Shown here: positions 8,463 to 18,445 of the stretch, in pieces
Layout: each line of letters opens with the position of its first letter
Numbering within the stretch: position 1 is the first letter of the stretch
Assembly: GCA_002715965.1 (NCBI GenBank)
Contig: PBAL01000020.1
Coordinates: 98,861 to 162,860, forward strand
Source of the DNA: Verrucomicrobiales bacterium
GTDB taxonomy: Bacteria; Verrucomicrobiota; Verrucomicrobiia; Limisphaerales; JAYPXF01
Direction: 5' to 3'
Length of the DNA stretch: 64,000 bases
Notes under the pieces: model-generated
What the model was told of the DNA's origin: nothing
What the model saw: the letters and a program-made list of their open reading frames with translations, nothing else
Databases searched by the model: none
Translations under genes and position numbers: made by a program

Positions 8463-9143
8463 CTATGAATAATAGAGCTCCCGCAGCTTCTCGGGTGGAA
8501 CGCCACGTCGATAGGCGCTCAAGACTCTTGCCATCAGCAAATAGGTGTTCAGCACGCCGAGCTTTTCGAATTTCCGCCACGAGGTCGTTGCGCTCGCATT
8601 GGCGAGACCGATGCGTCCTTTTTCACGAAGCCGTTCGCAGAGGATGACGTCTTCCATGAGTGGAACATCCGGAACTCCACCGATGCGTTCGAGAGTGGTG
8701 CGGGTGAGAAAGATGGCCTGATCGCCATAGACGTAACCCAGACTGTGGAGAAGCAGCCACGACTTGAGTCGTGCCCCTCGCATCAGAAGCGGAGCCCCTT
8801 CGGTGAACCGACGCCAAAACGCCCCGGCAATCATGTTGGGCCGGCCGAGGAGTTCGATGGCAGCTACACCAGCATGAGGCGGGAGCCAGGTGTCCGCATG
8901 GAGCAACAGCACGACGTTGCCAGTGGCAACGTCGGCTGCTGCGCGCAGTTGAGTGCCTCGCCCGCAAGGGCTTTGCACGACGCGGGCGCCTGCATCCCGG
9001 GCGATGTCGCACGTTCCGTCTGTGCTGCCACCATCACCGAGGATGATTTCCGAGACTTCCGGGATGGCCTGGGCCCGGGCAAGTGTTTCTGGCAGAGAGG
9101 TTTCTTCGTTGAGCGTGGGGATGAGGATCGAGATCGTGGGCAT
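8463..9143 (-). CDS. Family 2 glycosyltransferase of the TIGR04283 type
   Basis: The 226-residue enzyme has a GT-A fold. It opens with MPTISILIPTLNEETSLPET, has the nucleotide-binding ILGDGGSTDGT and a DxD-equivalent LLHADTWLPP, and closes with the GDQAIF and PLMEDV motifs. Those last motifs are typical of the TIGR04283 subfamily, often found beside radical-SAM/selenodomain proteins; no such partner is seen here. It probably transfers a sugar to a lipid or surface acceptor at the cytoplasmic face. It lies in a minus-strand run between the peptide-binding lipoprotein and the PQQ propeller, but gaps of 28 and 111 bases leave operon membership open. Confidence 0.85.
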   Translation of the reverse strand: MPTISILIPTLNEETSLPETLARAQAIPEVSEIILGDGGSTDGTCDIARDAGARVVQSPCGRGTQLRAAADVATGNVVLLLHADTWLPPHAGVAAIELLGRPNMIAGAFWRRFTEGAPLLMRGARLKSWLLLHSLGYVYGDQAIFLTRTTLERIGGVPDVPLMEDVILCERLREKGRIGLANASATTSWRKFEKLGVLNTYLLMARVLSAYRRGVPPEKLRELYYS

Positions 9144-9171
9144 AGGTCCTAAAAGTGCAATCAGACCTGTT

Positions 9172-10782
9172 TCATTTCACCTTTCGGATCAGGTGAACGG
9201 GGTGCTCATCCAACAGGTTGAAATATATTCCCTTGATCTTTTCGGGATCGAAAAAATTCACGCCGGCATAGAAGTACATCGGTGCAATGATCGCTTCTTC
9301 ACGAATGATCATGGATTCGGCTTGTTGCAGCATTTTTCGCCGCTTGTCTTTGTCGGTCTGGAGATTGGCAGTGCGAATGAGCTTGTCGTAAGGCTCGCTT
9401 TTCCAACCGGTCCGATTGTTGCCGCTGTTACTCATGAACATATCCAGAAAGGTATTGGCGTCGTTGTAGTCGCCGATCCAACTGCTGCGGCTGATGTCAA
9501 AGTTCAGCGCGGATTGTTCGTTGAGGTAGACCTTCCACTCGCTTTGGCGAATCTCCATGTTGATGCCAAGTTCCTTCTCCCACATCGCCTGCAGTTCCAC
9601 CGAAATCTGCGCGTCGATGGGTGCGTTGTTCATGAGATAGGTGAAGTTTGGAAAGCCCTGCCCGCCGGGAAAGCCCGCCTCAGCCAGCAGCTTGCGCGCG
9701 CGTTCCGGATCATGGTGCAGGCCCTCGGGTGATTCGTAATCGGCCGTTCCTTTCGGGACAAAATGATCGGCCACCTGCTCGCCGGCCTTGGTGATGTTCT
9801 CGACGATACGCCGTTTATCGATGGCCATGGAAAGCGCCTGGCGCACACGCACATCATCAAAGGGCTTGCGCGTTGTATTGAAGCGGAAGAAATACGAACC
9901 GAGGTAGCCGAAGCTGTGGCAGTCGGGACGTTCGCGAAGGACGTCCATGAGCGCGGAGGGAATCAGGCTCTTGTCCCAGATGATGTCAGCGTCCCCGGCA
10001 TCGTAAAGATTGAGGGCGGTGGTCGGCGAACTCATGGGGATGAAGTCCACGATCCGGCAGGGAGGATGAATGTTGGACCAATGATGTGGATTGGCGCGGA
10101 CACGAACGCGGTCATTGAGCTTCCAGAAGTCCAACTGGTAGGGACCATTCACCGGGAGAGGCTGCTCGATGATCCACTTGTCGGCGTGTTTTTCGATCCA
10201 GAACCGCGGGACGACGGCAAGCGTGGGGAAGGCGCAAAGATCGAGAAAGAAGGCGGTTGGCCCGACCAGTTCCACTTCCACGGTATGAGCGTCGATTGCG
10301 TACACCGCGACTTCATCAGCCGCATATTTGCGATTGGTAAGCGGGTTCCATTTGCCGGTGTTGAACGCCTCGGCGTTCTTCACGAAATAGAGCTGACCGG
10401 CGTAATCGGCGGCCGTCTTCGGATCGAGCACGCGTTGCCAGGAATACACGACATCGGAAGAGGTGATTGGCTCGCCGGTGGACCAGCGGGCGTTCTTGCG
10501 CAGGTAGAAGGTGTAGCGCGTGCCGTCCTCGGATATCTGCCAGTGTTCGGCCAATGCCGGTTCGGCCCGGGCGGTTTCGCCGTTCAGCCGGGTCAAGCCC
10601 TCGAACAATCCGCGAACGATGCGGGAATCGGCGATGCTGGTAATAAGCGCAGGATCAAGCGTTTCCGGTTCGGATCCGTTGATGATCGTGAGGTCGGCGG
10701 GCTCTGGTGCGCGGTAGCAGGCAGAGGCAAGTAGCAGCAACAGGCTGCAAACGCCGAGCTTCTGCACTATACCGCTGTTCAT
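9172..10782 (-). CDS. Oligopeptide-binding lipoprotein (OppA/DppA family, SBP_bac_5)
   Basis: With the start at ATG 10782 the protein has 536 residues and a lipoprotein signal ending in LLLLASAC (Cys22 lipidated). The mature part follows the SBP_bac_5 pattern: NGSEPETLDPALITS at the start, then GLFEGLTRLNGETARAEPAL and later FNTTRKPFDDVRVRQALSMA. Such proteins capture peptides for an Opp/Dpp ABC importer. No permease or ATPase genes for peptide import are in the window, so it works with a distant transporter or as an orphan receptor. Its 5' end lies just downstream of the secG terminator, which implies its own promoter or read-through. Confidence 0.9.
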   Translation of the reverse strand: MNSGIVQKLGVCSLLLLLASACYRAPEPADLTIINGSEPETLDPALITSIADSRIVRGLFEGLTRLNGETARAEPALAEHWQISEDGTRYTFYLRKNARWSTGEPITSSDVVYSWQRVLDPKTAADYAGQLYFVKNAEAFNTGKWNPLTNRKYAADEVAVYAIDAHTVEVELVGPTAFFLDLCAFPTLAVVPRFWIEKHADKWIIEQPLPVNGPYQLDFWKLNDRVRVRANPHHWSNIHPPCRIVDFIPMSSPTTALNLYDAGDADIIWDKSLIPSALMDVLRERPDCHSFGYLGSYFFRFNTTRKPFDDVRVRQALSMAIDKRRIVENITKAGEQVADHFVPKGTADYESPEGLHHDPERARKLLAEAGFPGGQGFPNFTYLMNNAPIDAQISVELQAMWEKELGINMEIRQSEWKVYLNEQSALNFDISRSSWIGDYNDANTFLDMFMSNSGNNRTGWKSEPYDKLIRTANLQTDKDKRRKMLQQAESMIIREEAIIAPMYFYAGVNFFDPEKIKGIYFNLLDEHPVHLIRKVK

Positions 10783-10822
10783 CACGGGCTTCAGTTCGTA
10801 CGAAGCGTGGCCAAACGAAAAC

Positions 10823-10859
10823 AAAAAAAGCCCGCGATTCGTAGAACGAAGTCGCGGGC
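10823..10859 (-). terminator. Rho-independent terminator after secG
   Basis: On the minus strand the stem GCCCGCGA / TCGCGGGC encloses a loop that itself contains TTCGTT/ACGAA complementarity, and a run of seven T follows. It sits 23 bases after the secG stop and separates the tpiA-secG pair from the lipoprotein gene. Confidence 0.85.
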
Positions 10860-10881
10860 AGTCGGAAGGGAAATCTCTCGA

Positions 10882-11490
10882 TTACTTCTTCGCGGGAGGC
10901 GCGGGCGCGTTGGTGGCCTTCACCGAATTGGTCGCCTTGCTGGCCGCGTTTGCCGCATTGTCCGCGGAGACCTTGATGCTGCTCAATGCATTGGAGAGGG
11001 TGTTGCTGCCCTGCGATTTGAGCGCAGCAGCGTTGCTGGCGGCATTCAGTGCGTTCGTGATCACCGTCGTGTTGGTGATCGCATTGGTGAATGCGGCGTT
11101 CGTGGTCGCCGAGCCAAAGCCCTGCATGATGTTGGTGATGTTCGGCATGGCGTTCGACGGCGCCGGAGTGATGGCAGTCGGCAGGGTGACCGGCGCGGGA
11201 GTTCCCGAATCTGCATTCAGCTTGTCGCGCACGCCACTGCCTTCCTTGTTCAGGTTGGCGTTCATCACGGAAAGCACGAGCGCGAGTCCGAGGAAGGCAA
11301 CCGTGCCCCATTTCGTAAGCATGGTCAGCGTGTTGCCTTGCCCGGCTCCAAAGAGCGCGTCGGCGCCACCACCGCCAAATGCGGAACCCATTCCGGCCTC
11401 TTTCTTGGGCAGCTGCACCAGGATCAACAAGATCAGGAACAGGCAGTTGAAGAAGAGGATGAGACTTAAAAATCCAATCAGGTAACTCAT
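10882..11490 (-). CDS. secG: Protein translocase subunit SecG with long C-terminal extension
   Basis: The first 80 residues are standard SecG: TM1 (about 4-27), the cytoplasmic loop with GMGSAFGGGGADALFGAGQG and TM2 (about 60-78). SecG assists SecYEG protein export. The protein is 202 residues, against 75-115 usually. The extra 120 residues are Asn/Thr/Ala-rich and of low complexity, ending in APAPPAKK. They probably form a disordered tail; the function is unknown. The gene starts 9 bases after the stop of tpiA, a common tpiA-secG arrangement, and is closed by a strong terminator. Confidence 0.92.
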   Translation of the reverse strand: MSYLIGFLSLILFFNCLFLILLILVQLPKKEAGMGSAFGGGGADALFGAGQGNTLTMLTKWGTVAFLGLALVLSVMNANLNKEGSGVRDKLNADSGTPAPVTLPTAITPAPSNAMPNITNIMQGFGSATTNAAFTNAITNTTVITNALNAASNAAALKSQGSNTLSNALSSIKVSADNAANAASKATNSVKATNAPAPPAKK

Positions 11491-11499
11491 TTTAAATCC

Positions 11500-12270
11500 T
11501 TAGTCGTCGAGGCAGTTCTTCACGATGTCCGAGAAGCTGCGCACTTCCAGTGCAGCACCGCCCACAAGCGCGCCGTCGATGTCCGGTTGGCCCAGCAATT
11601 CACGGGCGTTGTTGGGTTTCACACTTCCACCGTATTGAATGCGAACGCGTTTGGCAGTCGCCTCGTCAAAAAGTTCCACCAACACACTGCGGATAAAGGC
11701 GTGCACGGCCTGCGCCTGCTCGGCCGTCGCAGTCTTGCCGGTTCCGATCGCCCAGACCGGTTCGTAGGCCAGAATTACTTCCTCCATCTGGCTGTTTTCA
11801 AGGCCCGCCAGGCATCCGCGGACCTGCTTGCCGATGATGGCTTCGGTCTCATCGGCCTCGCGCTGCTCCAGCGTTTCACCCACACAAACGATCGGCTTCA
11901 GCGACGCAGCAAGAGCGGCCTTGGTCTTGGTGTTGATCAGCTCGTCGCTTTCCTCCTGGTATTGGCGGCGCTCCGAGTGACCCAAAATCACGTAACGAAC
12001 GAGGAACTCCTTGAGCATGATGGCCGAGATTTCGCCAGTATAGGCGCCCCCAGAGTGCTCGCTCATGTTCTGGCAACCCAGGCGGATATCACCGTCAATG
12101 ACTTCCTTGGACACCTCGCTGAGCGCGGTGAACGGCGGGCAAACCACGACGTCAATGTCCTTCAAGTTGTTGAGTTCCAACTTGAGGCCTTTGACCAGGT
12201 CAAGCGCCTCGGCAACCGTCTTGTTCATCTTCCAGTTGCCGGCAACAATAAGTTTTCGTTCTTTTTCCAT
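11500..12270 (-). CDS. tpiA: Triosephosphate isomerase
   Basis: This is a full-length enzyme of 256 residues from ATG 12270, which is preceded by a GGAAA ribosome-binding sequence; the 13-residue upstream extension was rejected. All catalytic landmarks are present: GNWKMN with the catalytic Lys, ILGHSERR with the electrophilic His, AYEPVWAIGTG with the catalytic Glu and loop 6, and the phosphate-binding YGGSVKPNN and GALVGGAAL. It interconverts dihydroxyacetone phosphate and glyceraldehyde 3-phosphate in the cytoplasm. The gene is followed closely by secG. It would also consume the dihydroxyacetone phosphate made by the BMC aldolase, though the genes are far apart. Confidence 0.97.
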   Translation of the reverse strand: MEKERKLIVAGNWKMNKTVAEALDLVKGLKLELNNLKDIDVVVCPPFTALSEVSKEVIDGDIRLGCQNMSEHSGGAYTGEISAIMLKEFLVRYVILGHSERRQYQEESDELINTKTKAALAASLKPIVCVGETLEQREADETEAIIGKQVRGCLAGLENSQMEEVILAYEPVWAIGTGKTATAEQAQAVHAFIRSVLVELFDEATAKRVRIQYGGSVKPNNARELLGQPDIDGALVGGAALEVRSFSDIVKNCLDD

Positions 12271-12511
12271 GCGTTTTCCGTCGCAAAAGAGCCCGAGAGT
12301 GAACAACACAAATGCGCCCGCGTCCAGCCCCGGATTACAACTTTTTTGAGTGCGGGTGAAATAGCGGGAACGACCCGCATCCGGCCAAAGATTCCCGTTC
12401 GAATTTGATTGCCACCGCTCAGGAAATGGTGCGTCGCCGGTGAATACCTGAGATCGCGTTCCAACCGCGCTGTTCCGGGCAGTGTATCAACTCCAATCGT
12501 CAGGCATCACC

Positions 12512-13657
12512 ATGAAACGCACTTCAGCATCCCTGGTCGTCGCGCTGGCCGCCTTTTTTGTTTGTGCTGAATTCGCCCGCGAAACCCAAGGGCAAGATTC
12601 AGCTCATCAAGAACGACGGCAACCTCGTCGCCGTGGAGTTTGAATCAAACGGCGTTGCTGAAGGTGAACCGTTGGACGACCTGAAGCAGGCCTGCACGGT
12701 CAAGGTCATGAGCGGTGATGAGATCAATTACCTGAGTGTTCCGCGTGCCCGGAGTCCGATCGCCGGAACTTACTTGCGCCGCGACCGCGTCGTGCGATTC
12801 GACCCGCTGTTTCTGTTCCGGCCGGGCGTTCATTACCTCGCGGAATTTCGCCTGTCTGAGATCGTTAGCGGTGCGGGCACAGTCACGCGTGCCTTCACCC
12901 TGCCGCCGGTCCGCAAGCAACCGGCGAGCGTTCTGGCGGTTTATCCCAGTGCGAATGCGATACCGGAGAACCTCTTGAGATTCTACATCCACTTCAGCGC
13001 ACCGATGCGCCGGGGAAACATCTACGAGCACATCAAACTCCTGGATCGAAATCACAAGCCGGTCGATCTTCCCTTCCTCGAAATCGATGAAGAACTTTGG
13101 ACCATCGATCAGAAGTGCCTGACCCTTTTCATCGATCCTGGCCGGATCAAGCGAGGCGTCAAACCGCTGGAAGACATCGGTCCGGCAATTGAGTTCGGGC
13201 AGCGCTACACACTCCGGATCAGCCGGGAGGTGCGTGATGCCACGGGCGCACCTCTCCGTTCCGATTTCAATAAAACGTTCGACGTCGTGTCGCCGGATCG
13301 ACTTTCGATCCGCCGTCCTGGAAGATCTCCGCGCCCCGCCACGGAACGCGCGATCTGTTGCAGGTCGATTTTGGCGAATCCCTCGACAATGCACTTGCGC
13401 GTCGCGTCATCCATGTCACCGATGCAAAGAACCATGAAGTCGTTGGCAAGGCGGATCTCAAGTCCAACGAACGCACCTGGGAATTCACGCCGGAAGAACG
13501 CTGGTCGGCCGGCAATTACAAGGTTCAGGCACAGGATATCCTGGAGGACCTTGCGGGGAACAACATCGGCAAGCCGTTTGAGGTGGATCTGTTTGAGCGG
13601 GTTGAGAAGTCGCCAGTGAAATTGGAGGCGATTCCGTTTCGTGTGGGCGGGCAATAG
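12512..13657 (+). pseudogene. Secreted Ig-like-fold hypothetical protein with two frameshifts
   Basis: The ATG at 12512 begins a signal peptide (MKRTSASLVVALAAFFVCA). The remaining protein is in another frame from about 12558, and the C-terminus, with residues like KISAPRHGTRDLLQVDFGES, returns to the first frame from about 13305. The first shift (+1) coincides with a run of six T at 12554-12559; the second (-1) lies near 13300-13310. Joined, the product is about 380 residues: a secreted protein with Ig-like domains (FYIHFSAPMRRGNIYEHI, PFLEIDEELW, FIDPGRIKRG). It resembles conserved hypotheticals of Planctomycetes and Verrucomicrobia whose function I do not know. It is either a pseudogene or a gene broken by sequencing errors. 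Confidence 0.65.
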
Positions 13658-13815
13658 CGCATTGTAACTTCGTTGTTCCCGCAAACGCGGAACAGTAATT
13701 GGCGGCTGGCTGGTCTGATTGCGGGGTCTTCCATGGAGACTGAAGATCAATGTCGGGGTTGCCGAAGGATTCCCGTCGACAAAACCGAGCACCCAACTGA
13801 ACACTCCTGCCGGCC

Positions 13816-15036
13816 ATGGTCCTGCGGCTCATCAAGAACGCTTTCCGGCAGATCGGACGTCAACCGTTTCGCACGCTCCTCGTATTGCAGGGTGTGATCT
13901 GGGGCACGGCTCTGGGCGTTCTTCCGCCGGCGCTGATCCATGGCAGCATGCAGAAGGCGGAGGATGATGCGGAATCCAGCGGGATCGATCGCATCACGAT
14001 TGCGCTGGAACGGCGCGAAGTGAGCGAATCGTTCACAGGCGAGGATATTGAAATGCTCCAGACGAAATACGGCGACCGAATTCGGGCCTTCAACACCTAC
14101 GCGATGCGCCGGAATCGTTCGGGTCATTTGATCCTCGTCGAAGAAGGTGGGCTTGAGGGCCGTGGGATGAAGATTGTTTCCGGACGAGGATTCACGGATG
14201 AGGAACTGAAATCCGGCGCGCGCGTCTGCGTGCTGGACGATGAGAAATTGGAGAACCTGGTGGCGGAGGTTGGCAGCAAGGTCCGCTTGTTCGACGAGGA
14301 ATTTGAAGTCATTGGAATCGCCGCGCCGAAGTCCGACGAAAAGGTCGATGAGTTTGGATACAACTCCGGCCATTTCATGGGGCGCTTCATCAATGCCCTG
14401 AAACAAAACATGGGCGCAATCGAGGGCAATCATGTGAAGCGGTTGCGCCGGCGCGACAACATCATGATCCCCCACGCCTTCAGGCCGCAGGTGAAGGTGA
14501 ACGTCATCGAGATGCGTGCGGATCCGAAACTCATCCTGGACCTGCGCGATGAAATTCGATCGGACCTCGTCGCGGTGGGCCATCAACCGATCATCTACAC
14601 GAATGCACTGTTGCCGTTTCTCTTTCGCAGCACGCTGGACACGTTTGTGGAACTGAACCGGGCGGTGTTCTTTCTCTGCATTGTCGTGGGAACAAGCGTG
14701 GTTTGCGTGTTGATGGTTCTGTCCGTCGTCGAACGCCAACGAGAGATCGCCATCCGCCGGGTCGAAGGCGCGCGCAAGTGGCACGTCGCACTGCAGTTCA
14801 TTGTAGAGACGGGAACGATCTGTTCGGTGGGCGCGATGCTGGGCGTTCCGCTGGGCTGCGGGCTGGCTGCGTTCCGTGTGTGGCTCGAACCGCTTGAAGC
14901 CGTGACCTGGGCGTTTCCACCGGTTGAATCCAGCGTGATGGTCTGCATCGTGACCGTGATCGGTTTGATCGGTGGTTTGTTGCCCGCCTGGCGTGCGATG
15001 CGCTTGGATCCTGTGGAGGTGTTGCGCAATGAGTAG
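13816..15036 (+). CDS. MacB/FtsX-type ABC transporter permease 1
   Basis: The 406-residue membrane protein has TM1 near residues 20-40 (LLVLQGVIWGTALGVLPPAL). A large extracytoplasmic MacB_PCD-like domain follows (about 45-275), with FtsX-type TM helices 2-4 at about 280-400. The cytoplasmic loop ERQREIAIRRVEGARKWH and the ending AMRLDPVEVLRN are signatures of the FtsX/MacB family. Such permeases drive lipoprotein release or small-molecule/peptide efflux by mechanotransmission. It overlaps the next permease gene by 8 bases, and an ATPase gene follows; together they form one heterodimeric exporter. No MacA-like periplasmic adaptor is encoded nearby. Confidence 0.88.
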   Translation: MVLRLIKNAFRQIGRQPFRTLLVLQGVIWGTALGVLPPALIHGSMQKAEDDAESSGIDRITIALERREVSESFTGEDIEMLQTKYGDRIRAFNTYAMRRNRSGHLILVEEGGLEGRGMKIVSGRGFTDEELKSGARVCVLDDEKLENLVAEVGSKVRLFDEEFEVIGIAAPKSDEKVDEFGYNSGHFMGRFINALKQNMGAIEGNHVKRLRRRDNIMIPHAFRPQVKVNVIEMRADPKLILDLRDEIRSDLVAVGHQPIIYTNALLPFLFRSTLDTFVELNRAVFFLCIVVGTSVVCVLMVLSVVERQREIAIRRVEGARKWHVALQFIVETGTICSVGAMLGVPLGCGLAAFRVWLEPLEAVTWAFPPVESSVMVCIVTVIGLIGGLLPAWRAMRLDPVEVLRNE

Positions 15037-16291
15037 CGAGGCCAAGCAACCCATTCGCGTTCCCCGTCGCGGTGCGATCGGCGCCGCGGTGACCTTTGCC
15101 CGACGCGGATTGACGCGTCGCCCGCTTCAGACGGCTTTGCTGCTCTTCGTTCTCACCATTTCGCTTGCTGGTACGATGACCATCATGGCCGTTCTGTCCG
15201 GCATCAAGGCGCAGATGTTTCGTGACCTTCAACGTGTTGGCCTCGACGTGGTGAACATCCAGATGACGCCGAACATGCAGAACCTCCTGCTCAGTCCGCT
15301 GATGATGGAGGATACCAAATGGATGCTGAACGCGGCTGAAGGCGGGAAGCTTGCCCCTTTCCGCGTCGATATGGCGGTCGGTGCAGACCTGGTGGAATCG
15401 CGTAGTGGGGAATTCCTCTTGCTGACCACCACGCACCAGTGGGGAGGCATCGCGCCTTTGGAACTTGTCGAAGGACGATTCCTGGAGGTGAACGAAAAGG
15501 ATGCCTGTGTGCTGGATGAACAGGTGGCCGATCGCATCTATCCGGATCGATCCGCGGTTGGAGAGAACTTGTTCGTCAGCGTCGAGGGTCGCATCCAGGT
15601 GTTTGAGATTGTTGGTGTGTTGAAAGATCCGTTTGCGATTCGGAAGAAGTTCGACGAACTGGATTTCGCGGGCGCGGCCCGGTCGACGATCAATCGAATT
15701 CTGGAGTTCAAGAGTGTCTACATCACCGGTGATTTTTCCGAACCCCATGAGTCCGTGCACGGTGCGGTCGTGAAGGTTCCCGAAGGAGTGGATGCGCGCA
15801 AAGTTGCGCGGGCGATTCAAAAGGCGACCGACGAACGCGACCTGCCCACCGTGGCCTGGGCGCGGCGCGAGTGGGTGGAAAACGTGATGAAGGGCGCCGA
15901 TCTCACCACGCAGGTGGCGAGCCTCTTGTGGGTGGTTGTGTTGTTTGTCACGGGGATCATGATCCTGACCATCTCGCTCGTGGCGATTCGTGAACGCTAT
16001 CGTGAACTCGCCATCCGCCGTACCGAGGGGGCTTACCGTCTGCAAATCGTCGGGCAGCTCTTGTTGGAAAACATCCTTCTCAGCGCGCTCTCGGGATGTC
16101 TGGCCCTCGGCATCGCCCAATGGGCAGGCGAAATCCTTGAGGCACGTTATCTCTCCTGGGCGCCCACCTTCCTCTGGCATGAAATGACCTTGGCACTGGG
16201 ACTGGGGATCGGCATCGGTGCCCTCGCCACGGTGATTCCCGCCTACCGCGCCGCATCACTCGATCCTGTTGAAGTGTTACGACAGAACTGA
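15029..16291 (+). CDS. MacB/FtsX-type ABC transporter permease 2
   Basis: From ATG 15029 the protein has 420 residues, with the same four-TM layout as permease 1. TM1 lies around LQTALLLFVLTISLAGTM, followed by an extracytoplasmic domain of about 270 residues and then TM2-4. The loop RERYRELAIRRTEGAYR and ending AASLDPVEVLRQN match permease 1, so the pair arose by duplication. The start lies inside the 3' end of permease 1, which gives translational coupling, and the ATPase starts 8 bases after its stop. It likely forms the second half of a heterodimeric exporter. Confidence 0.88.
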   Translation: MSSEAKQPIRVPRRGAIGAAVTFARRGLTRRPLQTALLLFVLTISLAGTMTIMAVLSGIKAQMFRDLQRVGLDVVNIQMTPNMQNLLLSPLMMEDTKWMLNAAEGGKLAPFRVDMAVGADLVESRSGEFLLLTTTHQWGGIAPLELVEGRFLEVNEKDACVLDEQVADRIYPDRSAVGENLFVSVEGRIQVFEIVGVLKDPFAIRKKFDELDFAGAARSTINRILEFKSVYITGDFSEPHESVHGAVVKVPEGVDARKVARAIQKATDERDLPTVAWARREWVENVMKGADLTTQVASLLWVVVLFVTGIMILTISLVAIRERYRELAIRRTEGAYRLQIVGQLLLENILLSALSGCLALGIAQWAGEILEARYLSWAPTFLWHEMTLALGLGIGIGALATVIPAYRAASLDPVEVLRQN

Positions 16292-16299
16292 TTTCAAGA

Positions 16300-16980
16300 A
16301 TGGCAACCGACAACAAAACCGCATTGATCCAGCTCGAAGGCATTCACAAGACCTACCAGGACGGAGTGCTCAAGGTGCACGCCTTGTGTGACATCAATCT
16401 ATCGGTCGGTCGCGGGGAATTGATCACGATCATGGGGCCGTCTGGTTCGGGCAAATCCACCCTGCTGCACATCCTCGGCTGTCTCGATCATCCCACGGAA
16501 GGCCGTTACCTCTTCGATGGCGAAGACACGAACGAGTATCGCGACCGCAAACTCGCGGAGACACGAAACCAACGAATCGGCTTCGTATTTCAATCCTTCA
16601 ATCTTCTACAGCGCGAAACCGCGATCGAGAACGTGACCCTTCCGCTGATGTATGCCGGTGCGAATGAGGCGCAGTCCCGCGCAAAGGAGGCATTGAGAAA
16701 GGTCGGTCTTGGGGAACGCCTGAATCATCGTCCTGGCCAGCTCTCCGGGGGAGAACAACAGCGCGTCGCCATCGCGCGCGCCATCGTGAAACGGCCGGAC
16801 GTCATCCTTGCCGACGAACCGACGGGCAACCTCGATACCCAGGTGGGATCGAACATTAAGGATGTGTTCAAGAATCTTCACGCGGATGGCCTGACGATCG
16901 TGTTGATTACCCACAATCCGGACGTGGCGGAAATGGGCACGCGAAAGTTGAAGCTGCGGGACGGGCAGCTGGAAGCATGA
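16300..16980 (+). CDS. ABC transporter ATPase (MacB/LolD family)
   Basis: This 226-residue ATPase has Walker [11 protein letters not shown]-loop VFQSFNLL, signature LSGGEQQR, Walker [13 protein letters not shown] and the switch His in LITHNPDV. The sequence around the Q-loop and [12 protein letters not shown] is typical of the MacB/LolD/FtsE group that pairs with FtsX-like permeases. It energises the two permeases encoded immediately upstream. A second, separate copy of this system starts at 60107. Confidence 0.93.
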   Translation: MATDNKTALIQLEGIHKTYQDGVLKVHALCDINLSVGRGELITIMGPSGSGKSTLLHILGCLDHPTEGRYLFDGEDTNEYRDRKLAETRNQRIGFVFQSFNLLQRETAIENVTLPLMYAGANEAQSRAKEALRKVGLGERLNHRPGQLSGGEQQRVAIARAIVKRPDVILADEPTGNLDTQVGSNIKDVFKNLHADGLTIVLITHNPDVAEMGTRKLKLRDGQLEA

Positions 16981-17025
16981 GGCCTGGGTTGGTTGCCCCT
17001 GCAATCGCAATGACGCGAAACAGAC

Positions 17026-18444
17026 TCAAGCCATGGCCGCTTGAACCAATTCGCCGTGCACGTCGGTGAGGCGATATTGGCGGCCTTGAAATCTGTAGGT
17101 CAGACGTTCGTGGTCGATACCTAGGAGATGCAGGATGGTGGCATTCAGGTCGTGAACATGAATCGGATCTTTCACGATGTTGTAGCAGTAATCGTCGGTT
17201 TCACCGATGGTGATTCCCGGGCGGATTCCGGCACCGGCGAGCCAGATGGAGAAGCAGCGCGGGTGATGATCGCGACCGTAGTTCGTTTCCGTCAACTTGC
17301 CCTGGCAATAGATCGTGCGGCCAAATTCACCGCCCCAGACGATGAGCGTATCGTCCAGAAGGCCGCGTTGTTTCAGGTCGAGCAACAGCCCGGCGGTAGG
17401 TTGATCGGTGTCGCTGCATTGTCCCTTCAAAGCGCGCGGCAGTCCGCTGTGGTGATCCCAGCCCTGATGAAAAAGCTGGATGAAACGCACGTCGCGTTCG
17501 GCGAGTCGCCGGGCCAGGAGGCAGTTCGCGGCATAGGTTCCTTTCTTGGTCGCCTCGGGTCCGTAGAGGTCCAGCACGGATTGGGGTTCATCTTTCGTAT
17601 CGACGAGATCGGGCACGCTCGCCTGCATGCGGAAGGCCATTTCATATTGGCGAATGCGAGTGTTGATTTCCGGATCACCCAGTTGCGCAAAGCTGCTGCG
17701 GTTCAATGCGCCGAGCTCGTCGAGCATTTCCCGGCGCATGCCGCGGTTGATGCCGGGTGGGTCGGAGAGATAGAGAACTGGATCGCCGGTATTGCGAAAC
17801 TTCACGCCCTGATGATGCGTGGGCAGGAAGCCCGATCCCCAGAGTCGATCATACAAGGGTTGATCGTTGGGGCGGCCCGTGCCACGTGAAGTCAGCACAA
17901 CGTAGGCGGGCAAGTCGCGGTTCTCGCTGCCGAGTCCGTAGGAAAGCCAGGAACCGATGCTTGGACGGCCGGCCAACTGCGAGCCGGTCTGGAAGAACGT
18001 GATCGCGGGATCGTGGTTGATCGCCTCGGTGTACATTGTGCGGATCAAGCAGATGTCGTCTGCAATCTGGCGCGTGTAGGGGAGCAGTTCGCTGAGTTCG
18101 GCGCCGGACTGACCGTGGCGATCGAACCCAAAGATCGACGGCGCGACCGGCAGGGTTTTCTGACCGCTGGTCATGGTGGTGATGCGCTGTCCCTGTCGAA
18201 TGCTGTCCGGCAGATCATCGCCTCGTTTCCCGGAGATGGCGGGCTTGGAATCGAAAAGATCCATCTGCGAAGGCGCGCCCGATTGAAACAGGTAAATCAC
18301 ACGCTTGGCCTTGGCGGCTGCGTTGATAAACGGATTCGCATTCGCACGCGGCAGGAGTGACGCCAGCGCGCTCAGGCCGATGCCATGTGCAGAGGTCTTG
18401 AGGAAAGTGCGACGATTGAGGGCGTCCTGAAGTTCGAAGCTCAT
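17026..18444 (-). CDS. DUF1501 protein with Tat signal
   Basis: The 472-residue protein has a twin-arginine signal ([20 protein letters not shown]), indicating folded export by Tat. DUF1501 proteins belong to the alkaline phosphatase/sulfatase superfamily. Characteristic segments here include [20 protein letters not shown], the [10 protein letters not shown] motif and [16 protein letters not shown] near the end. The gene starts one base after the stop of the DUF1549/DUF1553 gene, a pairing repeated dozens of times in Planctomycetes and Verrucomicrobia genomes. The pair is widely thought to work on environmental polysaccharides, but no reaction has been established. Confidence 0.92.
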   Translation of the reverse strand: MSFELQDALNRRTFLKTSAHGIGLSALASLLPRANANPFINAAAKAKRVIYLFQSGAPSQMDLFDSKPAISGKRGDDLPDSIRQGQRITTMTSGQKTLPVAPSIFGFDRHGQSGAELSELLPYTRQIADDICLIRTMYTEAINHDPAITFFQTGSQLAGRPSIGSWLSYGLGSENRDLPAYVVLTSRGTGRPNDQPLYDRLWGSGFLPTHHQGVKFRNTGDPVLYLSDPPGINRGMRREMLDELGALNRSSFAQLGDPEINTRIRQYEMAFRMQASVPDLVDTKDEPQSVLDLYGPEATKKGTYAANCLLARRLAERDVRFIQLFHQGWDHHSGLPRALKGQCSDTDQPTAGLLLDLKQRGLLDDTLIVWGGEFGRTIYCQGKLTETNYGRDHHPRCFSIWLAGAGIRPGITIGETDDYCYNIVKDPIHVHDLNATILHLLGIDHERLTYRFQGRQYRLTDVHGELVQAAMA

Positions 18445-18445
18445 G

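Noticed and set aside
13747..16180. Long minus-strand ORFs across the ABC permeases
   Set aside because: Both permeases have strong family signatures; the antisense translations are His/Arg-rich without motifs.
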